10,851 bases of DNA, from contig NVUS02000098.1 of NCBI GenBank assembly GCA_002402005.2, positions 1-10,851 of the forward strand, given 5' to 3'. The notes below the pieces were generated by a model. It did not search any database. It was not told where the DNA came from and saw nothing but the letters and a program-made list of their open reading frames with translations. Positions 1-6,551 of the stretch are shown here, piece by piece (within the stretch, counting starts at the first letter, position 1; every line of letters starts with the position of its first letter). Source of the stretch: OCS116 cluster bacterium (GTDB taxonomy: Bacteria; Pseudomonadota; Alphaproteobacteria; Rhizobiales; OSC116). The translations under genes and the position numbers were made by a program.

Positions 1-829
1 CTATCAATATACTGCCGAGCGATTTGGCCGTTATTTTAAAACCTTAAAGCCGGGATTGAATATATTGGTGCCGGTTATTGATGGCATTGGCCATAAAGTG
101 AATATGATGGAGCGGGTGTTTAACGTGCCGTCGCAAGAAGTGATTACCAAAGACAATGCCATGGTGGCGGTTGATGGTGTGACATTCTTTGTGGTATTGG
201 ATGCTGCCAAAGCCTCTTATGCGGTGAATGATCTGGAAAATGCTCTGCTTAACCTGACCATGACCAACATTCGGAATGTGATGGGCAGTATGGATTTGGA
301 TGAGTTGTTATCCAAGCGTGATGAAATCAATGTGCGATTGCTGAGTGTGGTTGACCACGCGGCTGAAACTTGGGGCGTGAAAGTGACGCGTATTGAGATT
401 AAAGATATTTTGCCGCCGGCTGATTTGGTTGAATCTATGGGCCGCCAAATGAAAGCTGAACGTGACAAACGGGCCAATATTTTGGAAGCTGAAGGGTTGA
501 AAGCGGCTGAAGTGCTGCGGGCTGAAGGTGAACGGAATGCAGCCATACTTGAGGCTGAAGGTATGAAAGCTTCGGCTTATTTGGAAGCTGAAGCGCGTGA
601 GCGGTTGGCGCAGGCCGAGGCCAAAGCGGTGCAAATGGTGTCTGATTCAATTTCTCATGGTGATGTGAATGCGATTAATTACTTTATTGCTGAAAAATAT
701 GTGGAAGCGTTGAAAGAGATTGCCAAATCGCCCAATCAGAAAATTTTGATGATGCCGCTTGAGACATCGGGCATTATTGGCTCTATTGCCGGCATTGCTG
801 AGCTAACCAAAGATATAGGTAAGAAGTAA
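1..829 (+). CDS. qmcA: SPFH/band-7 (stomatin/prohibitin-like) membrane protein, QmcA type, 5' truncated
   Basis: The reading frame is open from the left edge (first full codon at base 2), so the in-frame TTG at 56 is not the true start; 275 residues are visible. The missing N-terminus should carry the single membrane anchor of this family. Visible family signatures include ERFGRY, the conserved PSQEVITKDNA, the MTNIRNVMGSMDLDELLSKR segment, WGVKVTRIEIKDI, and then a long Ala/Glu-rich coiled coil with repeated ILEAEG/LRAEG units. SPFH proteins form large oligomeric rings or cages on the bacterial inner membrane and are linked to membrane microdomains and protease control; that role is family knowledge, not shown here. 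The stop codon overlaps the start of the downstream NfeD-family gene (TAATG), the classic QmcA-NfeD pairing. The subfamily call is confident; the exact symbol is less so. Confidence 0.9.
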   Translation, partial: YQYTAERFGRYFKTLKPGLNILVPVIDGIGHKVNMMERVFNVPSQEVITKDNAMVAVDGVTFFVVLDAAKASYAVNDLENALLNLTMTNIRNVMGSMDLDELLSKRDEINVRLLSVVDHAAETWGVKVTRIEIKDILPPADLVESMGRQMKAERDKRANILEAEGLKAAEVLRAEGERNAAILEAEGMKASAYLEAEARERLAQAEAKAVQMVSDSISHGDVNAINYFIAEKYVEALKEIAKSPNQKILMMPLETSGIIGSIAGIAELTKDIGKK

Positions 830-1278
830 TGGATTTAAGTAATATTCAAGAGATTATGGGTGAATGGGGTTGGTTTATCGCCGCCGCAGTGCTGATTGGT
901 TTGGAGATTTTGGCGCCGGGTGTGTTCTTTTTATTCTTTGCGTTTGCCGCATTTATTGTGGCCGGCATTGCTTGGGCGTTTGATTTCGGTTGGCAATATG
1001 AAGTGCTGATTTTTGCCATCATTGGCTTTTTGAGCATGTATGCTGGGCGTAAATATTTTAAATCTGAACAAGTTGTGCATGAAGACCACCCGATAAACGA
1101 CCCAATGATGGCATTTATGGGTGATGTGGTGACATTGCAAACCGCCATTGAGAATGGCAGCGGCAAAGCCAAGATTAAAGACAGTGTATGGACTGTGCTT
1201 GGTGATGATGCTGAGGCTGGTGCTAAAGTTAAAATTATTGGCAAAAAAGGCCAAAAATTTGTGGTTGAGGCGGTTTAA
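829..1278 (+). CDS. NfeD-family membrane protein, short form
   Basis: This is a 149-residue protein whose ATG shares its A with the TAA stop of the SPFH gene, implying translational coupling. Residues about 14-50 form a strongly hydrophobic hairpin (through LEILAPGVFFLFFAFAAFIV), followed by a third membrane segment at about 57-75. The remaining C-terminal part, about 85-149, is soluble and beta-rich with GDVVTL and a terminal KVIIGKKGQKFVVE-like ending, as expected for the NfeD OB-fold domain. It lacks the ClpP-like serine protease domain of long NfeD proteins, so it is the short form. Short NfeD proteins are encoded next to QmcA-type SPFH proteins and are thought to act with them in membrane organisation or quality control. 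A hairpin covers its stop codon. Confidence 0.88.
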   Translation: MDLSNIQEIMGEWGWFIAAAVLIGLEILAPGVFFLFFAFAAFIVAGIAWAFDFGWQYEVLIFAIIGFLSMYAGRKYFKSEQVVHEDHPINDPMMAFMGDVVTLQTAIENGSGKAKIKDSVWTVLGDDAEAGAKVKIIGKKGQKFVVEAV

Positions 1279-1287
1279 GCCTCAGCC
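1263..1287. terminator. Hairpin over the nfeD stop codon, between convergent genes
   Basis: The arms 1263-1271 and 1279-1287 pair over 9 bp (GGTTGAGGC with GCCTCAGCC, one G-U) around a 7-base loop that contains the stop codon. The tail after it is only moderately T-rich (TATTTAA). The position between convergent genes only 12 bases apart fits a shared terminator, but the weak U-tract keeps confidence modest. Confidence 0.4.
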
Positions 1288-1290
1288 TAT

Positions 1291-2142
1291 TTAACGACCA
1301 TTATAATGCTCAACCGGCATAGGTGGGGCTTCGGCCATAATCAGAATGCTGACCCGTCTATTGGCCGCTAGCAATGTATCGCTAGGGAATAGAGGTTGAG
1401 TGTCGGCTTTGCCGGAAATTTCAAAAAACTGATCATGCTGCACACCGTTGGCGGATAGAATGCGCCGGACAATGGCGGCGCGGTCGGATGACAATTCCCA
1501 TTGGCCATATTCATTATCATTATGCAACAGCGCACTATCGGTATGACCGGTGATGGAAATACGGTTGGGTAGATTGGCCAAGATGGGCGCCATTTTGGCG
1601 ATGAGTTTGCGGGTGCGGCTATAAGGTTGTGCCGAGCCGGTGCGGAACATGGAGCGGCCGTCTTCGTCAATCAGCTGGATGTTTAAGCCTTCGGGGCTTT
1701 CTTCCATTTGAATGTTGTTTGAAATTTCGGCCAGCTCGGGCATTTCTTGCCACGCTTGGCGCAAGGATGCGGCGGCGGTGGCAAATTGGCGGGGGCGTTC
1801 AATGATGGTTTTTTCGATGTCATAAGTATTGGCTTCCGAGCCTTGCTTACGATTTTCATCATGGTCTTCATCCATGTAATTAATGTCTTTGTCATTCTCG
1901 ACCAAAGCTGGTTGTCTGGTGTATAGATGCACTGGTGTGCCATCAACCTCAATCATGCCAGATATGCGCCGTTCGAACTGCACGCCAAAGGCCTCACGCA
2001 TTGATCCGGCCACCACTTGTAGTTTCTTATCATCTTGAATGGAGAAGGAAATGATGAGTACAAAAAACACCACGAGCAAGCTCATGAGATCGGCAAATAA
2101 TACCAACCATTCTGGCGCGCCCTGTTTGGGTTTTTTTTCCAT
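1291..2142 (-). CDS. motB: Flagellar motor stator protein MotB (PomB-like)
   Basis: This 283-residue protein has the typical MotB layout. A short cytoplasmic N-terminus is followed by one membrane helix at about 12-34 (PEWLVLFADLMSLLVVFFVL). Asp18 in FADLMSLL is the expected ion-binding aspartate. After a plug and linker of roughly 50-155 comes a C-terminal OmpA/MotB peptidoglycan-binding domain with TGHTD, WELSSDRA and NRRVSI. The GAPEW...FADLMSLL...SFS pattern resembles PomB of sodium-driven motors more than E. coli MotB. It anchors the stator to the cell wall and forms the ion channel with MotA. It lies 49 bases downstream of motA on the same strand, so it is almost certainly co-transcribed. 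The Shine-Dalgarno before ATG 2142 is weak (TGGA). Coupling-ion choice cannot be settled by sequence alone. Confidence 0.93.
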   Translation of the reverse strand: MEKKPKQGAPEWLVLFADLMSLLVVFFVLIISFSIQDDKKLQVVAGSMREAFGVQFERRISGMIEVDGTPVHLYTRQPALVENDKDINYMDEDHDENRKQGSEANTYDIEKTIIERPRQFATAAASLRQAWQEMPELAEISNNIQMEESPEGLNIQLIDEDGRSMFRTGSAQPYSRTRKLIAKMAPILANLPNRISITGHTDSALLHNDNEYGQWELSSDRAAIVRRILSANGVQHDQFFEISGKADTQPLFPSDTLLAANRRVSILIMAEAPPMPVEHYNGR

Positions 2143-2191
2143 AATGTCAATCCATTCTAGATTACGGGATGAAGGTGAGTGAGGTTAAGCT

Positions 2192-2968
2192 TTATGCAGC
2201 GTCTAAATCTTCGATCAAACCTTCACGCATTGGATATGGCAGATAGGCGGCTAAAGATTCTTTAATCAGGTCGGGGCTGGTGCTGTTGCGGATGGCCACA
2301 ACGCCGTCAATGACCAAAGATGTATTGGTTTCTTCAACTTGGAATTTAGCTTCTAACTTATCGGAAATGGGGCCGGCAATCACGTTGGCAATCAACGCGC
2401 CATATAATGTGGTGAGCAAAGCAATCGCCATCGAGGGGCCAATTTTTGACGGGTCATCCATAGAACCCAACATGGCCACCAAACCCACCAATGTACCGAT
2501 CATGCCAAAAGCCGGTGCGCTGTCATTAACGGCTGAATAAAACCGTTGACCTTCGGCCAAACGGGTTAGGTTTTGATCGCGTTCACGTTCTAAATTACTG
2601 CGGATAAACTCTTCATCATAACCATCAGAAATATATTGAATGCCTTTTTTGAGGAATTCGTCATTAATCTCGGCTTCTTCTAAACCCAAAGGGCCGTTTT
2701 TACGCATCATGTCTGAAAGTTCGGTGATTTGGTCGAGCATTTCGCGGGGGCTGACACTCTTAAAGGTGAAAGCTAATTTTGAGCCCATCTTGATTGCTGA
2801 CATTATGTTCTTAAGCGAGAAACGCATTAAGGTGGTGGCGGATGCACCACCGACCACGATGAGCGCTGATTGTGCATCGCCAAATTGGCCAACGCCACCG
2901 CCCAATATCATAGCCGCGATAACCAGGCCAAAGCCTAGTATCATGCCAACAATTGTTGCTAAATCCAT
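2192..2968 (-). CDS. motA: Flagellar motor stator protein MotA (PomA-like)
   Basis: The protein has 258 residues and starts MDLATIVGMI, close to the PomA N-terminus. Four membrane segments are visible at about 4-25, 33-51, 151-172 and 178-203, with a large cytoplasmic loop between the second and third. The loop carries R89, K90, E97 and E98 in MMRKNGPLGLEEAEI, matching in position the charged residues of PomA that contact the rotor protein FliG. P152 (PAFGMIGTLVGL) and P200 correspond to the two functionally important prolines of MotA. The protein forms the ring around MotB that converts ion flow into torque. A good Shine-Dalgarno (TGAGGA, four bases before ATG 2968) supports the start. It is the first gene of the motA-motB unit and reads away from a control region with a CtrA-like box. 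Confidence 0.94.
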   Translation of the reverse strand: MDLATIVGMILGFGLVIAAMILGGGVGQFGDAQSALIVVGGASATTLMRFSLKNIMSAIKMGSKLAFTFKSVSPREMLDQITELSDMMRKNGPLGLEEAEINDEFLKKGIQYISDGYDEEFIRSNLERERDQNLTRLAEGQRFYSAVNDSAPAFGMIGTLVGLVAMLGSMDDPSKIGPSMAIALLTTLYGALIANVIAGPISDKLEAKFQVEETNTSLVIDGVVAIRNSTSPDLIKESLAAYLPYPMREGLIEDLDAA

Positions 2969-3181
2969 TTTATCCTCACTTACTCAATACACTAGTAGGG
3001 TTTACTGCGGCCAATGGTAAATTTATTTCCCTAAAAAATTCCTAATATTTTAGAAATAATTTAATCGATCAAATTAACGCGATTTTAACTGTGTTTATTT
3101 ACCATAGATGCTAATTAAGTCGATTGCGCTTTGTGGTGGAGCGAATGGACATTCATTATAGTGATTGAGGTCGTGAAGATT
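2969..3181. promoter_or_regulatory. Divergent control region between motA and the beta-barrel gene
   Basis: This 213-base, very AT-rich region separates the minus-strand motA from the plus-strand barrel gene. It holds a CtrA-like box (3074-3089), an inverted pair ATGGTAAAT (3014-3022) and ATTTACCAT (3097-3105), and a short CTAAAA/TTTTAG inverted repeat around 3031-3053. On the minus strand TAAAAT (3052 to 3047) could be a -10 for motA, with its -35 position next to the CtrA-like box. That promoter is an inference; I see no clear sigma-70 promoter for the barrel gene. Confidence 0.55.
3074..3089 (+). promoter_or_regulatory. Candidate CtrA binding box TTAA-N7-TTAAC
   Basis: The sequence reads TTAA, seven bases (CGCGATT), then TTAAC, an exact match to the CtrA consensus of alphaproteobacteria. 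CtrA is the cell-cycle regulator that controls many flagellar genes in that class. The box lies 106 bases upstream of the motA start and 93 upstream of the barrel-gene start, so it could serve either promoter. The region is AT-rich, which raises the chance of a random match. Confidence 0.5.
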
Positions 3182-4480
3182 ATGTTTGGATTGAAAATCT
3201 TGAAGCTGACGAAAATAAGCCTAATAACAAGCATAGCTGTTGGCAGCTTGGTAAGTGCAAATGCATGGGCTGGAGATGTGATCTACCCGACACCCGAGCC
3301 ACCGACACCAATATTGCCACCGATTATGCCGCCAGTGATGCCATTAGCGCAATATCAAGCGCAAATGCAAGGTCAATATCAGGCACAAGGCCAATATCAA
3401 GCGCAAAGCCAAGCTAGTTTTACCGCTTCGGTTGATATATCGACAACTTACAATAGATATGAATCTAACAATGGCACGACCACCACTATAACCAGCCAAA
3501 AATTTGTGGAATTACGCCCCTATTTGGCGTATAGCAACCAAGAAAATGGCATTGAATTTGGTGGTTCGATGTATTCGACTTTAACTTATGAAATTGGTGG
3601 CACCGCCACAGCCTATGGTTTGGGCCGTAGTGAAGCTGATTTTTTGGTCAAAAAAGAAGGCGATTTCGCGTTTGGCGCAACGGCGGGCTATAGTAAAGAA
3701 TATTTCAATTCAAGCTCGGCCGATCCGGTGAGCTCTGGCACTTATAATAGTTTAGATGTATCTGGCTTTGCCGAAAAACGCATGGGTCAATTTGGCCTGT
3801 CACTGACCGGCATGTATATAAAAGACACTTATGATGCCACGCCGCAAAATGGCGGTGGTACATTTAGTGAAGCTGGAAAAGACAATAGCATTTATGGCGT
3901 TGGTTTGCGGCTTAATTATCATTTAGATCAATCGGCCTCTATATTTGCCGAAGCCAATTATACGGTCAAACGGTTTGTTATCACTCCGACACCCAATTTA
4001 AATGAAACCGCTTACGGCATTCGCGTGGGTGGCACATATAACTTTAACAACCAATTTGCGGTAGAAGCTGCTGGTTCATATGGCTATCACATCGTTGAAT
4101 GTGGTTGTACCACCCATTCTTATGGTGGTGATGCCAAATTGATAGCTAGCTTGGGCGGTAATGTTTCGGGCTCTATATATGCAGCTGGTGAAATCACCAA
4201 GAGCACCAATGCCGTCTTAGATTCCAAAAGTGCAAAAGCCGGTATTGATATTTCGTTCGAATTGGCAAAAAGCATTGAATTGTCTGCTTCTGCCGAATAT
4301 GAAATTGCTCTATCTGGTCCGAATAAAGGCCAGAATGTTTCGGCCAATGCCAATATAAGCTATGCGGTGCATGAGAATGTTGACATTTTTGCCGGTGCGA
4401 ATTTTGGTTATCAAAAAGGCTCAACCGCTGGTTGGTCACGTAATTATGGCGCGACTGTAGGTCTTTCGCTGCACAATTAA
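3182..4480 (+). CDS. Secreted, probable outer-membrane beta-barrel protein, unknown function
   Basis: I chose ATG 3182 (432 residues) because it gives a clean Sec signal peptide: KILKLTK, a hydrophobic stretch, then cleavage after Ala30 (NAWA-GD). Upstream in-frame TTG 3131 and GTG 3161 would add residues before the signal. The mature N-terminus is Pro-rich (PTPEPPTPILPPIMPP), then Gln-rich with three QYQAQ units. From about residue 78 onward the chain alternates short polar/aromatic strands with turns, such as VELRPYLAYS, GLSLTGMYI and GVGLRLNYHL, and ends YGATVGLSLHN, the pattern of an outer-membrane barrel. Two Cys sit close together in VECGCTTH. I do not recognise the family. It is not in an operon: motA diverges from it and galU converges on it. 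It could be a porin-like or adhesin-like surface protein; the function is not assigned. Confidence 0.75.
   Translation: MFGLKILKLTKISLITSIAVGSLVSANAWAGDVIYPTPEPPTPILPPIMPPVMPLAQYQAQMQGQYQAQGQYQAQSQASFTASVDISTTYNRYESNNGTTTTITSQKFVELRPYLAYSNQENGIEFGGSMYSTLTYEIGGTATAYGLGRSEADFLVKKEGDFAFGATAGYSKEYFNSSSADPVSSGTYNSLDVSGFAEKRMGQFGLSLTGMYIKDTYDATPQNGGGTFSEAGKDNSIYGVGLRLNYHLDQSASIFAEANYTVKRFVITPTPNLNETAYGIRVGGTYNFNNQFAVEAAGSYGYHIVECGCTTHSYGGDAKLIASLGGNVSGSIYAAGEITKSTNAVLDSKSAKAGIDISFELAKSIELSASAEYEIALSGPNKGQNVSANANISYAVHENVDIFAGANFGYQKGSTAGWSRNYGATVGLSLHN
3350..3406 (+). repeat. Three CAATATCARGCRCAA units encoding QYQAQ
   Basis: Near-identical 15-base units start at 3350, 3374 and 3392, with in-frame offsets of 24 and 18 bases. 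They encode QYQAQ three times, separated by MQG and G. They form the short Gln-rich link between the Pro-rich segment and the predicted barrel. Confidence 0.8.
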
Positions 4481-4503
4481 GACATTTACAATCACAATGA
4501 TTT

Positions 4504-4542
4504 AAAACCCACAAAGCGCATTATGCACCTTGTGAGTTTTTT
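4504..4542. terminator. Probable bidirectional terminator between the barrel gene and galU
   Basis: The arms AAAACCCACAA (4504-4514) and TTGTGAGTTTT (4530-4540) form two 5-bp helices separated by one C-A mismatch, with a 15-base loop. The plus-strand 3' arm runs into six T residues, and the minus strand also ends in T-rich sequence. The site lies between convergent genes, as expected for a shared terminator. The mismatch and large loop make it imperfect. Confidence 0.55.
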
Positions 4543-4549
4543 ATGCTGT

Positions 4550-5425
4550 TCAGTCTTTAAGCAAGGCCTTTATTGCCTCGCGAAAGTCTGTGCCGACTTC
4601 TGGATGTTCGAGTGCGTAGGATACATTGGCTGATAAAAAGCCCAATTTGCTGCCGCAATCGAATAATTTGCCTTCAATTTTAACCCCAGAAAAATCTTGG
4701 AATTCGAGCAGTTTTAACATGGCATCGGTTAGTTGAATTTCGCCGCCGGCGCCTTTGTGTTGTGTGCCGAGCAGCATCATAATTTCGGGCTGTAATATAT
4801 AACGGCCCATAATCATCAGGTTAGACGGGGCGTCTTCGACTTTGGGTTTTTCGACCATGTCGGTGATTTTAATTTGGCCGCAGTCTTGCTCATCAACTTT
4901 GACCACGCCATATTGATAGACATCTTCTTGCGGCACTTCATACAGGCCGATGACATTATTACCGTATTTTTCATATTGTGCGGTCATCTGTTTAAGCGCA
5001 CCGACTTTGGATTGCACCATCATATCGGGCAATAGCAACGCGAACGGTTCTTTGCCAATCATATGCCTCGCGCACCAAACCGCATGGCCAAGGCCCAATG
5101 GTTGTTGTTGGCGGGTAAAGCTGGTTTGGCCGGCGCTGGGCAGATCATGCTCCAAAATGCTGATTTGGTCGATTTTGTTTTTTTCTTTTAAGATATTCAT
5201 CAGCTCATATTGGCGATCGAAATGATCTTCGATGATATTTTTATTGCGGCCAGTGATAAATATGAAATGTTCTATACCTGCGTCTTTGGCTTCTTCGACC
5301 GCATATTGAATGAGCGGTTTGTCGACCACGGTGAGCATCTCTTTTGGCATCGCCTTGGTGGCGGGGAGAAAGCGAGTGCCTAAGCCCGCAACGGGAAAGA
5401 CAGCGGTTTTGATGGGGTTTGCCAT
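4550..5425 (-). CDS. galU: UTP-glucose-1-phosphate uridylyltransferase
   Basis: This cytoplasmic enzyme makes UDP-glucose and pyrophosphate from UTP and glucose 1-phosphate, supplying glucosyl donors for surface polysaccharides. At 291 residues it is the usual length. The nucleotide-binding signature GLGTRFLPATKAMPKEM is at 14-30, VDKPLIQY at 34-41, GRNKNIIEDHFD at 59-70, LLPDMM at 131-136 with metal-site Asp134, and MVEKP at 190-194. GGEIQLTD and the LFDCGSKLGFL sugar-binding segment follow. LLPDM rather than LPDD is common in alphaproteobacterial GalU. A Shine-Dalgarno AGAGG about seven bases before ATG 5425 supports the start. It diverges from galE, the next enzyme on the UDP-glucose branch, across a 128-base AT-rich spacer. 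Confidence 0.97.
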   Translation of the reverse strand: MANPIKTAVFPVAGLGTRFLPATKAMPKEMLTVVDKPLIQYAVEEAKDAGIEHFIFITGRNKNIIEDHFDRQYELMNILKEKNKIDQISILEHDLPSAGQTSFTRQQQPLGLGHAVWCARHMIGKEPFALLLPDMMVQSKVGALKQMTAQYEKYGNNVIGLYEVPQEDVYQYGVVKVDEQDCGQIKITDMVEKPKVEDAPSNLMIMGRYILQPEIMMLLGTQHKGAGGEIQLTDAMLKLLEFQDFSGVKIEGKLFDCGSKLGFLSANVSYALEHPEVGTDFREAIKALLKD

Positions 5426-5553
5426 GAGATGCCTCTTTAGTATATATTTATAATTTTAACGTTTTCATTAACGATATTTATAATGCATCTTGCTATGAAT
5501 TTATATGAAATTGAAGAAATATTCTTTACAAAAAGTTAATCATAGGAGCGGGT
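5426..5553. promoter_or_regulatory. AT-rich divergent spacer between galU and galE
   Basis: This 128-base spacer must hold promoters for both sugar-nucleotide genes. A good plus-strand promoter for galE is visible (listed separately). On the minus strand TATAAA- and TATACT-like hexamers occur at about 5443-5454 without a convincing -35, so the galU promoter is not fixed. TTAAC occurs twice, at 5456 and 5468. Confidence 0.5.
5456..5484 (+). promoter_or_regulatory. Predicted sigma-70-type promoter for galE
   Basis: A -35-like TTAACG (5456-5461, four of six consensus bases) is separated by exactly 17 bases from a perfect -10 TATAAT (5479-5484). Transcription would start near 5491 and give a leader of about 60 bases before galE. 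Confidence 0.55.
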
Positions 5554-6540
5554 ATGACGGTTTTAGTGACAGGCGGGGCGGGCTATATTGGCAGCCATAT
5601 GGTGTTGAATCTTATTGATGCTGGCGAAAAAGTGGTGGTGATTGACAATTTAAGCACCGGTAAAGATTGGGCGATACATGAAGATGCGGATTTGGTAATG
5701 GGTGACATTGCTGACATACATCTAGTTGAGCAAACCATCAAACAATTTAAGGTGGATGCGGTGATTCATTTTGCCGGCTCGATCATTGTGCCAGAATCGG
5801 TTGAGAAGCCGCTTATGTATTATAGCAACAATACGGCCAAGACCCGCAACTTGCTCGAAGCGGTGGTCAAATGCGGGGTGAAGCATTTTATATTCTCCTC
5901 GACCGCTGCGGTTTATGGCGATGTGGTGGTGGAGCGGGTATTTGAAACCACGCAAAAAGACCCAATGTCGCCCTATGGCCGCTCGAAATTAATGACCGAA
6001 TGGATGTTGCAAGACACCGCCTTTGCCCATGATTTTCATTATGTGGCTTTGCGTTACTTTAATGTGGCGGGCGCTGACCCCAAAGGCCGCACCGGGCAAT
6101 CAACCCCCAATGCGACGCATCTGATTAAGGTTGCCAACCAAGTGGCGCTGGGTGATCGTGAGTATATGGAAATTTACGGCACGAATTATGACACACGCGA
6201 TGGCACCTGCATCCGCGATTATATTCATGTATCTGACTTGACCAAGGCGCATTATCTGGCGCTGCAATATTTGCGAGACGGCGGCACATCGGACATTATG
6301 AATTGCGGTTATGGCGATGGTTTTACGGTGCGCGAAGTGTTGGCGGCGGTTAAAAAAGTATCGCAAGTGGATTTTGATGTGCGTGAAGTGGCGCGCCGCG
6401 CGGGTGACCCACCGACTGTGGTGGCAAATTCTGATCTGGCCAAAGCTAAATTAAATTGGCAACCTGATTATAATGATTTAGAATTGATTGTAAAAAATGC
6501 ATTTGATTGGGAAAAATATTTAAAAACCCGCAATAGATAG
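5554..6540 (+). CDS. galE: UDP-glucose 4-epimerase
   Basis: GalE interconverts UDP-glucose and UDP-galactose in the cytoplasm, providing galactosyl donors for lipopolysaccharide or capsule. The 328 residues are the standard length for this extended short-chain dehydrogenase family. The NAD-binding GGAGYIGS is at 7-14 and the adenine-ribose region DNLSTG at 31-36. The catalytic FSSTAAVYG has Ser116/Thr117, and the Tyr141-x3-Lys145 pair sits in SPYGRSK. RYFNVAGAD (167-175) and CIRDYIHVSDL are also typical. A clear Shine-Dalgarno AGGAG lies five bases before ATG 5554. The upstream gene galU diverges, and an exported SGNH-fold gene begins 11 bases after the stop, so the two are probably co-transcribed. 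Confidence 0.96.
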   Translation: MTVLVTGGAGYIGSHMVLNLIDAGEKVVVIDNLSTGKDWAIHEDADLVMGDIADIHLVEQTIKQFKVDAVIHFAGSIIVPESVEKPLMYYSNNTAKTRNLLEAVVKCGVKHFIFSSTAAVYGDVVVERVFETTQKDPMSPYGRSKLMTEWMLQDTAFAHDFHYVALRYFNVAGADPKGRTGQSTPNATHLIKVANQVALGDREYMEIYGTNYDTRDGTCIRDYIHVSDLTKAHYLALQYLRDGGTSDIMNCGYGDGFTVREVLAAVKKVSQVDFDVREVARRAGDPPTVVANSDLAKAKLNWQPDYNDLELIVKNAFDWEKYLKTRNR

Positions 6541-6551
6541 GCTGAGTTTAA

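Noticed and set aside
217..650. Minus-strand open frames opposite the SPFH gene
   Set aside because: They are antisense to a strongly conserved coding region, are low-complexity, and show no family motif; they are shadows.
56..829. TTG at 56 as the start of the SPFH protein
   Set aside because: The frame is open back to base 2 and encodes the conserved ERFGRY-KTLKPGL segment upstream, so the gene is truncated by the window edge.
3031..3053. CTAAAA...TTTTAG as a terminator or operator
   Set aside because: Only six A/T-dominated pairs with an 11-base loop in an AT-rich region; too weak to claim.
3061..3077. TTAA-N9-TTAA as an additional CtrA site
   Set aside because: The spacer is nine bases instead of seven and the region is AT-rich, so chance occurrence is likely.
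3157..3162. TATAGT as a -10 box for the barrel gene
   Set aside because: The resulting transcript start near 3169 would fall within the likely ribosome binding site and no -35 is found at 16-18 bases.
3131..3181. TTG 3131 or GTG 3161 as the start of the barrel gene
   Set aside because: These starts place extra residues ahead of a complete signal peptide that begins naturally at ATG 3182.
4120..4514. Minus-strand open frames opposite the end of the barrel gene
   Set aside because: No ribosome binding site or recognisable motif; they follow from the codon pattern of the plus-strand gene.
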